The notes under the pieces: generated by a model
Database searches by the model: none
Told to the model about the DNA's origin: nothing
What the model saw: the letters and a program-made list of their open reading frames with translations, nothing else
Made by a program: the position numbers and the translations under genes
In this document: positions 38,122 through 47,151 of the stretch, piece after piece
Position numbering within the stretch: the first letter of the stretch is position 1
Layout of the letters: the number at the start of each line of letters is the position of its first letter
Source of the DNA: Planctomycetota bacterium
Lineage (GTDB): Bacteria > Planctomycetota > Planctomycetia > Pirellulales > UBA7805
Assembly (NCBI GenBank): GCA_003389215.1
Contig: QQVP01000024.1
Span: 1-64,000 of the forward strand
DNA length: 64,000 bases
Direction of reading: 5' to 3'

Positions 38122-39468
38122 GTGTGTCGAAAGAACCGCTGGTGGTGCGTCGCTGTGAGTCTGCTTACCATTGCCTGCCCGCTGGTCGTGCTGGCCGACG
38201 ACGTGGCAGACACGGATCCGGACGAGACCACCACGTGGACCGTCGAGCACGATGAGCAGAATCACACGACGCGCCTGGTGATTCCAACTCATGAAGGCCA
38301 GATTGCTTGGAGCGACGTCCTTCGTGGGCTCGCCCGCACGACGCGACTCGACGACTCCGTGCTGTGTGACTTGCTTCCCTCCGGGTCGTTCGACATCAAT
38401 GCGGCCGGACACCAGTACACGATCATGGCGGTCAATCTTGCCCTCGCGCCCCAAGTCAGCATGGCCATTCTGCCGGCCGCTGACGACCGCAAGGAACCTG
38501 CCCTGGAGATCGTCGTCGACCATGGCAGGCGAAACGGTTTTCTCCGCACGACGACCAAGCGTATTCGCCAGGCGCTGGTCAATGGCGAATACGCCGAACA
38601 CTTCAGGCTGCACCTTGACGAGAACTGGGCAGCGGCCGACGAGTCGCTGCCGCTCGTCGTGGTCGTCCATGGCTTCAACTCCTCGGCGGAAGGAATCACC
38701 GGTCTGGTGGGCGCCGTGGGCGAAGCAAAATTGCCCGTCGGCACCTTCAACTACCCAAACGATCAACCAATTGCCGAGTCGGCGGCTCAACTTGCGGCAG
38801 AGTTGCGTAAGTTGGCCGCGGAGCATCCCAATCGGCAGATCGCCCTGCTTACCCACAGCATGGGTGGTCTGGTAGCGCGCGAGGCCGTTGAGAATCCGGA
38901 GCTGGATCCCGGCAATGTCACGCGACTGGTGATGATTGCACCGCCAACGCATGGATCGCAAGTCGCCCAGTTCTCGTTCGGTGTCGACGTCTGGGAACAC
39001 TTCGTCGGCTGGGAGAAGTTCACCGATCTGAGCCGCTTCTACGCCGCTGTGGAAGACGGCCTGGCCGAGGCGGCCGACGACCTGGTTCCGGGCTCCGAGT
39101 TTCTACGCACTTTGAACGCCCGAAAGCGAAACGAGAACGTCAGTTACACGATCTTTCTCGGCACCGATGGGCTGCTCTCGGCCGAGCAGTTGCAGTCGCT
39201 GCGCGAGGCGATCGACGCGGCCGCCGAGCGCAGCGACGCGGTGAAGTTCTTTCGGCCGCGATTGCAGCAGTCGCTCACCGACATTGCGGAAGTGGTCGAG
39301 GGCGAGGGTGATGGGGTTGTCGCCGTCGCGCGCGGTCGCCTTCAGGGAGTCGAAGACACGGTGCTGATGGAGTTTACGCATCTGGGCCCCACCGACGACC
39401 GGGTAACCGAGAGCGATCGCGACCTGTACGACGAAGTGCGCAAGCGTCTGCTTAACGACGAACAATAA
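38122..39468 (+). CDS. Exported alpha/beta-hydrolase (lipase/PGAP1-like)
   Basis: 448 residues from a GTG at 38122, with GGAGG 9 nt upstream; a TTG at 38107 is the alternative. Signal peptide VAVSLLTIACPLVVLA. The hydrolase core shows the oxyanion strand LVVVVHGFNSS, the nucleophile elbow LLTHSMGGLVARE (Ser in THSMGG instead of the usual GHSxGG) and a later APPTHGSQVAQF loop typical of PGAP1/lipase-like enzymes. A C-terminal Asp/His region (GEGDGVVAVARGRLQ ... EFTHLG) may supply the rest of the triad. It acts in the periplasm or outside; the ester or acyl substrate is unknown. Confidence 0.8.
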   Translation: MCRKNRWWCVAVSLLTIACPLVVLADDVADTDPDETTTWTVEHDEQNHTTRLVIPTHEGQIAWSDVLRGLARTTRLDDSVLCDLLPSGSFDINAAGHQYTIMAVNLALAPQVSMAILPAADDRKEPALEIVVDHGRRNGFLRTTTKRIRQALVNGEYAEHFRLHLDENWAAADESLPLVVVVHGFNSSAEGITGLVGAVGEAKLPVGTFNYPNDQPIAESAAQLAAELRKLAAEHPNRQIALLTHSMGGLVAREAVENPELDPGNVTRLVMIAPPTHGSQVAQFSFGVDVWEHFVGWEKFTDLSRFYAAVEDGLAEAADDLVPGSEFLRTLNARKRNENVSYTIFLGTDGLLSAEQLQSLREAIDAAAERSDAVKFFRPRLQQSLTDIAEVVEGEGDGVVAVARGRLQGVEDTVLMEFTHLGPTDDRVTESDRDLYDEVRKRLLNDEQ

Positions 39469-39713
39469 AGTGCACAGCGCGTCGAATGTTCTCTGGCGAA
39501 TGCGTCGCATTCAGCTCGGCTGGGGCGCCTCGTTGTGACAGACGTCGCCGGCAACAAGCGGGGCTTATCGATCGCGAACTAGCGCTCAACGTAGGTTGCC
39601 TTCGGCACTGGCGAGCGATTTCGCACCGGCTGCACAGTCCTTTCTGTTCGCTAGCAGAGCGTGAACGTTTTGCGGCGCGAACGGAAAACTTTTCGCCCGC
39701 ACCGGAAAAAGGC

Positions 39714-39795
39714 TTGACAAATCTTTGGAAAGATGGCTTGATGTACCAACGACAGGGGTGATCGTCTTCGCAATTGGAAGTTCTTTCCAAAGATT
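39714..39795 (+). promoter_or_regulatory. Promoter-like -35 with 14-bp inverted repeat upstream of the giant protein gene
   Basis: TTGACA at 39714-39719 with a poor -10 (CTTGAT, 39737-39742, 17-nt spacing). AATCTTTGGAAAGA at 39720-39733 is repeated as its exact reverse complement at 39782-39795. Each arm contains the self-complementary core ATCTTTGGAAAGAT or CTTTCCAAAG. The arms bracket the likely transcription start and end 24 bases before the ATG at 39819. Confidence 0.5.
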
Positions 39796-39818
39796 GCCTG
39801 TGTTGAGGGAACAGAGTC

Positions 39819-42800
39819 ATGGCACGCTTCTCTTCGAGTTTGGGGGATCGTTCTGCGCGCACCGTCCGACGTAGCCAATACAATCTGAGCACGTTCTTCG
39901 CCAAGCATCCCCAGCGAAAACGTCACAGTTCGTCGCGAACTTTCGAGAGCCTCGAGGCCCGCACGCTGCTCAGTGCGACCACGCTACAGCCTTCGGACAC
40001 CAACTCCGACACAGCCACCTTCGCGCAGATCATCGACAACAGCAGCGTCGGTTTTTCTACGCAGGGCGAGTGGGGAACGGCCTGGCTCTACAACGTGCCC
40101 GTCTTCGGAAGCGACTTCGCCTACGCCGCACCAAAAAGCGAAGGCGACACCGCCAACTGGACGTTCACGGGTCTGCCGAGCGGCAGCTACCATGTTTCCG
40201 CGAGCTGGGGAGCCCACGAGTATCTGGCGACAAACGCGATTTACACGATCCACACCGACGCGCACACGGTCGCCCGCGCCGCAGTGAATCAGCAGCAGCG
40301 GTCGGCCAGCGATGTCCAGCAGCGTGGCGCGAATTTTCAAACGCTCGCCACTTCGGTCAACGTCGTTGACGGACAGCTCGTCGTCCAACTACACGGCGGC
40401 AACGACGGCTTCACGATGGCCGATGCGGTTCGCATTGAACGCATCGGCGACGTCGTCGAAACGGGCGATGAACCGATCTTCTCCCTTGCTGGCCCGGTCG
40501 ACTTTAGCGGCGACGGCAGCGATTACGAACTACACCCGCACACCGACGCGCTCGAAATAGCCGAAGGAACCGTCTCGGTTCGCTTCACGGCCGATGAGGT
40601 GGAGGGCTGGAACGCCCTCTTCTCCAAGGACGCCCATGGCACGGCCGTGGGCGGTCACCTGACCGCCTTCGTCGTCGATGGCCGACTCAAGGTCCGCTTC
40701 CAGTCGACGACCCACTCCAAGTGGTTCGAGACGGCCGCAGAGACGATCGAGGCGGGCCAGGAATACCACTTCGCCTTCACCTTCGGCGAAGCGGGCGCCT
40801 GGCTCTATCTGGACGGCCTGATGCGTGACTGGAATACCGAGTTTGATCAGGGACTCGATACGAATACCGAAGATCTTGCCATTGGCGCGAACATCTGGGG
40901 CCGCTCGCCCGCCTATCCGAATTGGGCAAGCAACTTCTTCGATGGCACCATCAGCGAGTTTGAGATTTACGACACGCAGTACGACCGTCACCAGGTGGCC
41001 GATTTGGCGGGGGTCGAGCCCGACCCGCCGCTGGAAGAGCCGACCGTGATCGGGGGCGTGCTGACCGGCACGCTGGAGGACGACACCGACCTGGACGCCG
41101 GAGCCCACGGCGTCTACCAGGTCTATGGCGATTACGGCAACGACACGATCACCGGCAACAACACCCTGCCCACCCTCACCGCGGCCGCCCACAACGACGC
41201 CCCTGCCGACAACCGCCTGCCCGAGGGCAACTTCGTCAACATCCTGCGGGGAGGCCACGGCAACGACACGATCGTCGGCAGCGACTTCAGCGACCTGATC
41301 GTCAGCTTCGCCGATGGCCGGGAACCGACGATCGTCCAAGAGTGGGATGCCTCCGACGATCCCTACGGCGAGATCGATCCCGAGTCGAACACCCACTTCC
41401 CGGGTCAGCCGATCGAGGGCGACGACGTCTTCACCGGCGGCGGCGGGGCCGACCTGTTCTACTTCCGCACCCTCATCAACGCCAAGGAGCGGATCATCCT
41501 CGAACACGTCGACGAAGACGGCACTATCCACTGGGGCGGCGTGGCGGGCGAGAACCGCTACGTTCACGACCACTGGGTCGACGGACTGGGCGACGAGTTG
41601 ATCACCGACTTCAACCGCGAAGAGGGAGATCACATCCTCATCGAGGGGCATACCACCGAGGTCTATCAGATCGAGTACGTCGACAGCGACCTCGACGGCA
41701 CCTACGACTCGACCGTGTTGCACGTCTGGTCGAACCAGGGCAACGGCGGCGGAGCCCACAACAAGGATCGGCTCGGCACGATCACGGCCGCCGGCGTGTT
41801 GCTCACCGCCGACGACTTCACGGTCAACCAGGCGAACTACGGCATCGTGCCCACCATCGCCGAGCTGGACGAGGCCCTCACGCCCTATAGCAGCGTGCCC
41901 GACGACGGGATCGGTCCCGAGATCGGTCCGGTCGACGACGGCGACGGCACGGCCGGGGTCGCCCTGAGCATCGCCGGCCCGCTCGCCTTCTCCGGCGAGG
42001 AGCAGGAGGCGATCACCATCGAGCACCATGCGGGGCTCGAGGTGGCCGACGGCACGATCGCCTTCCGTTTCACGGCCGATGAGGTGGAGGGCTGGAATGC
42101 CCTCTTCTCCAAGGATGCCCATGGCACAGCCGTGGGCGGTCACCTGACCGCCTTCGTCGTCGATGGCCGACTCAAGGTCCGCTTCCAGTCGACGACCCAC
42201 TCCAAGTGGTTCGAGACGGCCGCAGAGACGATCGAGGCGGGCCAGGAATACCACTTCGCCTTCACCTTCGGCGAAGCGGGCGCCTGGCTCTATCTGGACG
42301 GCCTGATGCGTGACTGGAATACCGAGTTTGATCAGGGACTCGATACGAATACCGAAGATCTTGCCATTGGCGCGAACATCTGGGGCCGCTCGCCCGCCTA
42401 TCCGAATTGGGCAAGCAACTTCTTCGATGGCACCATCAGCGAGTTTGAGATTTACGACACGCAGTACGACCGTCACCAGGTGGCCGATTTGGCGGGGGTC
42501 GAGCCCGACCCGCCGCTGGAAGAGCCGACCGTGATCGGGGGCGTGCTGACCGGCACGCTGGAGGACGACACCGACCTGGACGCCGGAGCCCACGGCGTCT
42601 ACCAGGTCTATGGCGATTACGGCAACGACACGATCACCGGCAACAACACCCTGCCCACCCTCACCGCGGCCGCCCACAACGACGCCCCTGCCGACAACCG
42701 CCTGCCCGAGGGCAACTTCGTCAACATCCTGCGGGGAGGCCACGGCAACGACACGATCGTCGGCAGCGACTTCAGCGACCTGATCGTCAGCTTCGCCGAT

Positions 42801-44237
42801 GGCCGGGAACCGACGATCGTCCAAGAGTGGGATGCCTCCGACGATCCCTACGGCGAGATCGATCCCGAGTCGAACACCCACTTCCCGGGTCAGCCGATCG
42901 AGGGCGACGACGTCTTCACCGGCGGCGGCGGGGCCGACCTGTTCTACTTCCGCACCCTCATCAACGCCAAGGAGCGGATCATCCTCGAACACGTCGACGA
43001 AGACGGCACTATCCACTGGGGCGGCGTGGCGGGCGAGAACCGCTACGTTCACGACCACTGGGTCGACGGACTGGGCGACGAGTTGATCACCGACTTCAAC
43101 CGCGAAGAGGGAGATCACATCCTCATCGAGGGGCATACCACCGAGGTCTATCAGATCGAGTACGTCGACAGCGACCTCGACGGCACCTACGACTCGACCG
43201 TGTTGCACGTCTGGTCGAACCAGGGCAACGGCGGCGGAGCCCACAACAAGGATCGGCTCGGCACGATCACGGCCGCCGGCGTGTTGCTCACCGCCGACGA
43301 CTTCACGGTCAACCAGGCGAACTACGGCATCGTGCCCACCATCGCCGAGCTGGACGAGGCCCTCACGCCCTATAGCAGCGTGCCCGACGACGGGATCGGT
43401 CCCGAGATCGGTCCGGTCGACGACGGCGACGGCACGGCCGGGGTCGCCCTGAGCATCGCCGGCCCGCTCGCCTTCTCCGGCGAGGAGCAGGAGGCGATCA
43501 CCATCGAGCACCATGCGGGGCTCGAGGTGGCCGACGGCACGATCGCCTTCCGTTTCACGGCCGATGAGGTGGAGGGCTGGAACGCCCTCTTCTCCAAGGA
43601 CGCCCATGGCACGGCCGTGGGCGGTCACCTGACCGCCTTCGTCGTCGATGGCCGACTCAAGGTCCGCTTCCAGTCGGTCTATACGGAGAAGTGGATCAAA
43701 TCCGACGAAGGAAGCATCGCCGCGGGCGAATCGTACGACGTGGTGATCTCGTTTGGAGCCAACGGCTACCACGTTGCTCTCAACGGAGAACGAATCGGTT
43801 CGCACGCCTCCTTCACGCAAGGCTTGGACACCAACGACGAAACGCTCGTCATTGGCGCGAACATCTGGGCGCGTTCGCCAAGCAATCCGTATTGGCAAGC
43901 GAACGAGTTCACCGGCACGATCAGCGACTTTACGATCTCGGCGACCACGAGCGTCGTGCCCGAGCCGATCGGAGAAGTCTCGTCAATCGAACCGATCGCG
44001 ATTGCGACGGATGACAAGGAAGAGACCCCGGCGCCGAGCCTTCGCCAACCGACGGTCCTCTGGCTGCCCGAGATCCTGGAAGTGAACGAGCCCGTCGACG
44101 AGCTGTGGCCGGTCCCCACGGTCCGGAACCCGGCCGACGAGGCGAGCACGAACGAGGCGGCCGATCAGGTGTTCCAAGAGGTCGGCAGTCGTGCCTCGAC
44201 GTTCAGTCTCGCCGAGTCGACCTGGCGCTGGTTCTAG
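39819..44237 (+). CDS. Giant secreted protein with three LamG-like modules and RTX-like Ca-binding segments
   Basis: 1472 residues. The basic N-terminus contains FESLEARTLLSA, the LEPR-xLL type motif seen at the start of very large planctomycete exported proteins. Residues about 60-210 look like a carbohydrate-binding-type beta domain (WTFTGLPSGSYHVSASWGAH). Three LamG/concanavalin-like modules follow (RFTADEVEGWNALFSKDAHG ... LAIGANIWGRSPAYPNW), separated by Ca-binding Gly/Asp/Asn-rich stretches (YGDYGNDTITGNNTLP, RGGHGNDTIVGSDFSDLI). Two 495-residue units are nearly identical; the third is partial with a divergent second half. GAGGGA lies 8 nt before the ATG. Probable adhesin or matrix protein. 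Confidence 0.85.
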   Translation: MARFSSSLGDRSARTVRRSQYNLSTFFAKHPQRKRHSSSRTFESLEARTLLSATTLQPSDTNSDTATFAQIIDNSSVGFSTQGEWGTAWLYNVPVFGSDFAYAAPKSEGDTANWTFTGLPSGSYHVSASWGAHEYLATNAIYTIHTDAHTVARAAVNQQQRSASDVQQRGANFQTLATSVNVVDGQLVVQLHGGNDGFTMADAVRIERIGDVVETGDEPIFSLAGPVDFSGDGSDYELHPHTDALEIAEGTVSVRFTADEVEGWNALFSKDAHGTAVGGHLTAFVVDGRLKVRFQSTTHSKWFETAAETIEAGQEYHFAFTFGEAGAWLYLDGLMRDWNTEFDQGLDTNTEDLAIGANIWGRSPAYPNWASNFFDGTISEFEIYDTQYDRHQVADLAGVEPDPPLEEPTVIGGVLTGTLEDDTDLDAGAHGVYQVYGDYGNDTITGNNTLPTLTAAAHNDAPADNRLPEGNFVNILRGGHGNDTIVGSDFSDLIVSFADGREPTIVQEWDASDDPYGEIDPESNTHFPGQPIEGDDVFTGGGGADLFYFRTLINAKERIILEHVDEDGTIHWGGVAGENRYVHDHWVDGLGDELITDFNREEGDHILIEGHTTEVYQIEYVDSDLDGTYDSTVLHVWSNQGNGGGAHNKDRLGTITAAGVLLTADDFTVNQANYGIVPTIAELDEALTPYSSVPDDGIGPEIGPVDDGDGTAGVALSIAGPLAFSGEEQEAITIEHHAGLEVADGTIAFRFTADEVEGWNALFSKDAHGTAVGGHLTAFVVDGRLKVRFQSTTHSKWFETAAETIEAGQEYHFAFTFGEAGAWLYLDGLMRDWNTEFDQGLDTNTEDLAIGANIWGRSPAYPNWASNFFDGTISEFEIYDTQYDRHQVADLAGVEPDPPLEEPTVIGGVLTGTLEDDTDLDAGAHGVYQVYGDYGNDTITGNNTLPTLTAAAHNDAPADNRLPEGNFVNILRGGHGNDTIVGSDFSDLIVSFADGREPTIVQEWDASDDPYGEIDPESNTHFPGQPIEGDDVFTGGGGADLFYFRTLINAKERIILEHVDEDGTIHWGGVAGENRYVHDHWVDGLGDELITDFNREEGDHILIEGHTTEVYQIEYVDSDLDGTYDSTVLHVWSNQGNGGGAHNKDRLGTITAAGVLLTADDFTVNQANYGIVPTIAELDEALTPYSSVPDDGIGPEIGPVDDGDGTAGVALSIAGPLAFSGEEQEAITIEHHAGLEVADGTIAFRFTADEVEGWNALFSKDAHGTAVGGHLTAFVVDGRLKVRFQSVYTEKWIKSDEGSIAAGESYDVVISFGANGYHVALNGERIGSHASFTQGLDTNDETLVIGANIWARSPSNPYWQANEFTGTISDFTISATTSVVPEPIGEVSSIEPIAIATDDKEETPAPSLRQPTVLWLPEILEVNEPVDELWPVPTVRNPADEASTNEAADQVFQEVGSRASTFSLAESTWRWF
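40584..42068 (+). repeat. 1485-bp tandem repeat, unit A
   Basis: Encodes residues 256-750 of the giant protein: LamG module plus Ca-binding module. Unit B follows immediately at a constant offset of 1485 bases. The few differences I found are silent C/T-type changes near the start (for example aacgcc versus aatgcc). Confidence 0.9.
42069..43553 (+). repeat. 1485-bp tandem repeat, unit B
   Basis: Encodes residues 751-1245, identical in protein sequence to unit A as far as I compared them. Confidence 0.9.
43554..43676 (+). repeat. Partial third copy of the repeat (first 123 bases)
   Basis: Matches the start of unit A, including positions where unit B differs, then diverges after CAGTCG into another LamG second half. 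Fits duplication by recombination between LamG starts. Confidence 0.85.
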
Positions 44238-44274
44238 CACTACGTCTGGAACGCCGATGGCCCAGAAAAAACAC

Positions 44275-44306
44275 TGGCTCGGTGCGATGCGTGTCGCGCC
44301 GAGCCA
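44275..44306 (+). terminator. Hairpin after the giant protein gene
   Basis: TGGCTCGG (44275-44282) pairs with CCGAGCCA (44299-44306), 16-nt loop. It lies between the giant gene and the oppositely oriented tRNA-fMet and could stop transcription from either side. Confidence 0.6.
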
Positions 44307-44318
44307 GGTCTCCATAAA

Positions 44319-44392
<74 letters not shown>

Positions 44393-44662
44393 TTCTGTTT
44401 CGATCGTCTGCGGCAACTTGACTCTGACCGGTCCCCAGAGCATTGCCGCCAACGTGGGTAGCCCGTCATTTTAGCGGAACCAGCCGGTTCGTCCAGGAGG
44501 CGTCGCGTCGACTGTCCCTTCTGTTGTCCCTTCTGTCCCTTCGCGAGGCCCCGAAATCAGCGTCAAAATCCGCAAATTCCTCACGAAGCTTGGACGGCTT
44601 GCGACCTGCCACTAGAATGGCAGACAAGGCAAGGCCGCTCGTGCTTAACTGCCGGCTCGGCA

Positions 44663-46588
44663 ATGCCTAGCGCTGCTCGAGTAGCTTCCCCGGAAGTGAC
44701 TCGAAGACGGGACGAGGCGATGGCATCTATGGAACCGCAAGATCTGCAGCGGGTTCCGTCCGCCGTGCCAGGTTGGGACGGCCCCGCGGAGAGTGTGCCG
44801 ACGCTGTCTCAGCAGCCGGTCGAGACTCCTATTGAGCCGGGTGCCGTGGCTTCTGAACCGTCGACCTCCGCTTCGCCCGCAGAAAGCCCCCTGTCCCCGG
44901 TCGCGGTGACCGAGGCGGGCAACTCTCCGGTTCTCGCACGGCCGGTGGCGAACGCGCCTGTCCGGATCGGTCCTCCTCAGCCTCCGCCGCTGTTCGAGGA
45001 AGAAGACGTCGAACAGGAGGAGTCGCTCGCGAGTCTCTACTTTGGATTCGCCCCTGCCTGGCTGGCAAGCTTGGTGGTGCATCTCTTGCTGTTCATTCTG
45101 TTGGGCGCCCTGATGATGATCACCCCCGGCGAGCCTGAGCCGGTAACGATCCGCGTGCAGCAGTACGACGCGCTCGAGATTCCCGAGGGCGAACAGCTTG
45201 AGCTGCCCGAGGTGGAACCCGAGCTACCGGCCGAGATTGTCGAACCCGAACCGGTGGAGTTCACGGCCGATGAGCTGACGCTCGAAGAGATGGACCTGGC
45301 GTCGACGGACGAAGTCGATCCGGTAGACTTCAGCGATGTCGGCGAATTGACGCCTCACGGCTTTCGTTCGGTCGAACGTTCTACGGGTGTCGCTCCGCGG
45401 ACGAATCTCTCGGGGCGCGGTCGCGGAATGAAGCGACGCCTTTTGCATCGATACGGCGGGACCGCGGCCACCGAAGCGGCAGTCGACGCCGGACTCGCGT
45501 GGTTGGTGCGACAGCAGTTTCGCAATGGAGAGTGGCGGTTGTCGGGCCCCTTCAACAATGGAAATCGGGCGCCGGCACAAAATCCAAACGCCGCGACCGC
45601 GATGGCCTTGCTCGCATTTCAAGGAGCCGGCTACACCGATCGGGATGGCGGAAGAGACGACTACGTCTCGGCAGTCCGCAGGGGATGGTATCGGCTGCTG
45701 CGCCGGCAGGGCCGTAACGGCAGCTTTGCGGAACAGACCGATTCGCATCAGCACTTCTACACCCACGCCATCTGCACGCTGGCGGCCTGCGAGATCTACG
45801 CGATGACGCGCGACGCGCGATTTCGCGAGCCGGCCCAACGGGCGGTCAACTATCTCGTCAAGCGTCAAGATCGCGAAGGCGGCTGGCGCTACGGGTCCGG
45901 CGGCTCGGACCTCTCGGTCTCGGGCTGGGCGATGATGGCCCTGCAAAGCGCTCGGATGGGCAAGCTCAAGGTACCGAAGCCCACGCTCGATCGTTTTGCG
46001 CAGTACCTGGACAAGGTCTCGCATCGCGATCATTACGGCTCGCGCTACGGCTATCGGACCGGGTCGATGTTCACCCCGGCCATGAGTGCCGAAGGTTTGC
46101 TCTGTCGCCAGTACATGGGTTGGAAACGGAATCGGCCGCAGCTTCTGCGCGGCGTCGAGTACCTCCTGGAACACCCGATCGACTACGACAACCAGCCGAA
46201 CGTCTACTACTGGTACTACGCCACCCAGGTCCTGCACCACATGGAAGGCGATCTGTGGAACAAGTGGAATAACGTGATGCGTGTCGAGGTCCCGGCCCGT
46301 CAAGTTCAACAGGGCCCGGAGCGCGGCAGCTGGTCACCCCAAGGCGATTACTGGGGAGGCGAAGGGGGGCGTCTCTATGTGACGTGCCTTTCGATCTACA
46401 TGCTTGAGGTCTATTACCGGCACCTGCCGATCTACTCGCAGGATAAGTGGCACTCCGGCGAAGCCCTGAAGGCAGCGGCCGAAGAAGACACCCCCGGCGG
46501 CGAGGAGCCGGGTGTGGATGCGGCGACCCGCGATGCAGACTCGGCGGAGGCCCGCGAAGACGACACGGACGAACCGATCGTCGAGTAG
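44663..46588 (+). CDS. TonB-like membrane protein fused to an alpha/alpha toroid domain (paralogue)
   Basis: 641 residues, or 622 from the ATG at 44720; neither start has a strong ribosome site. The cytoplasmic Pro/Glu-rich N-terminus is followed by one TM helix (PAWLASLVVHLLLFILLGAL), an acidic Pro/Glu spacer (LEIPEGEQLELPEVEPELPA) and the toroid (EAAVDAGLAWLVRQQFRNGE ... REGGWRYGSGGSDLSVSGWA, MMALQSARMGK). It shares the last 340 or so residues' plan with the protein at 21122, including an NVYYWYYATQVLHHMEGD block matching NLYYCYYATLALHPLQDD. No ExbB/ExbD genes are adjacent here. Substrate-binding envelope role inferred. Confidence 0.78.
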   Translation: MPSAARVASPEVTRRRDEAMASMEPQDLQRVPSAVPGWDGPAESVPTLSQQPVETPIEPGAVASEPSTSASPAESPLSPVAVTEAGNSPVLARPVANAPVRIGPPQPPPLFEEEDVEQEESLASLYFGFAPAWLASLVVHLLLFILLGALMMITPGEPEPVTIRVQQYDALEIPEGEQLELPEVEPELPAEIVEPEPVEFTADELTLEEMDLASTDEVDPVDFSDVGELTPHGFRSVERSTGVAPRTNLSGRGRGMKRRLLHRYGGTAATEAAVDAGLAWLVRQQFRNGEWRLSGPFNNGNRAPAQNPNAATAMALLAFQGAGYTDRDGGRDDYVSAVRRGWYRLLRRQGRNGSFAEQTDSHQHFYTHAICTLAACEIYAMTRDARFREPAQRAVNYLVKRQDREGGWRYGSGGSDLSVSGWAMMALQSARMGKLKVPKPTLDRFAQYLDKVSHRDHYGSRYGYRTGSMFTPAMSAEGLLCRQYMGWKRNRPQLLRGVEYLLEHPIDYDNQPNVYYWYYATQVLHHMEGDLWNKWNNVMRVEVPARQVQQGPERGSWSPQGDYWGGEGGRLYVTCLSIYMLEVYYRHLPIYSQDKWHSGEALKAAAEEDTPGGEEPGVDAATRDADSAEAREDDTDEPIVE

Positions 46589-46626
46589 CCGCGGCGTCTT
46601 CGGCGACGCTCTTCTTCCTTGTGCGG

Positions 46627-47088
46627 CTATCCGCGGTTCCATTGCCGCAACGCTTCATAGGCGGCCACGGCCACCGCGTTGGAGAGATTCAAGCTGCGAA
46701 CCTCGGCTCGCGTGGGAATGCACAGGGACGACTCCGGCTCGAGCATCGCGTCGGGGAGCCCCTGCGACTCGCTTCCGAACACGAACACGTCGCCTCGTCC
46801 GTAATGTACGTCCGTGTAGGCCTTCGTCGCTCGCTTCGAAAAGAACCAGCAGGCCGCTCCGGTCAGCGCGGTTTGTAGGTGGAGCCAGTCATCGACAACT
46901 TCCCATTCCAGATGCTGCCAGTAGTCGAGACCGGCGCGGCGAAGGTGATAGTCGTCGACCCGAAAGCCCAGCGGCCGCACCAACCAGAGCTTCGCCCCCA
47001 CGGCCACGCAGGTGCGCCCCACGCTCCCCGCGTTGTGGGGAATCTCCGGCTGGTAGAGGACAACGTGAAACTGCGGCGTGTATTTCAC
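46627..47088 (-). CDS. trmL: tRNA (cytidine/uridine-2'-O-)-methyltransferase TrmL
   Basis: 153 residues, GTG start. SPOUT-class fold: FHVVLYQPEIPHNAGSVGRT at the N-terminus, then DVFVFGSESQGLPDAML and VRSLNLSNAVAVAAYEALRQ, which form the SAM-binding trefoil knot. TrmL methylates the ribose of the wobble nucleotide of tRNA-Leu isoacceptors using S-adenosylmethionine. Its length equals the family norm. Convergent with the toroid protein gene. Confidence 0.93.
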   Translation of the reverse strand: MKYTPQFHVVLYQPEIPHNAGSVGRTCVAVGAKLWLVRPLGFRVDDYHLRRAGLDYWQHLEWEVVDDWLHLQTALTGAACWFFSKRATKAYTDVHYGRGDVFVFGSESQGLPDAMLEPESSLCIPTRAEVRSLNLSNAVAVAAYEALRQWNRG

Positions 47089-47151
47089 ACGATCGGGCGC
47101 CGGAAATGGCCTGCACGGCGTTGACGCTGCCAGGGGTGATCGCTGCCGGAA

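Noticed and set aside
40530..43898. 1122-codon ORF on the minus strand
   Set aside because: Antisense to the giant secreted protein. Its length comes from the duplicated, stop-poor GC-rich sequence, and its composition (Val/Asp/Gly/Arg mirror of the + strand) is that of a shadow ORF.
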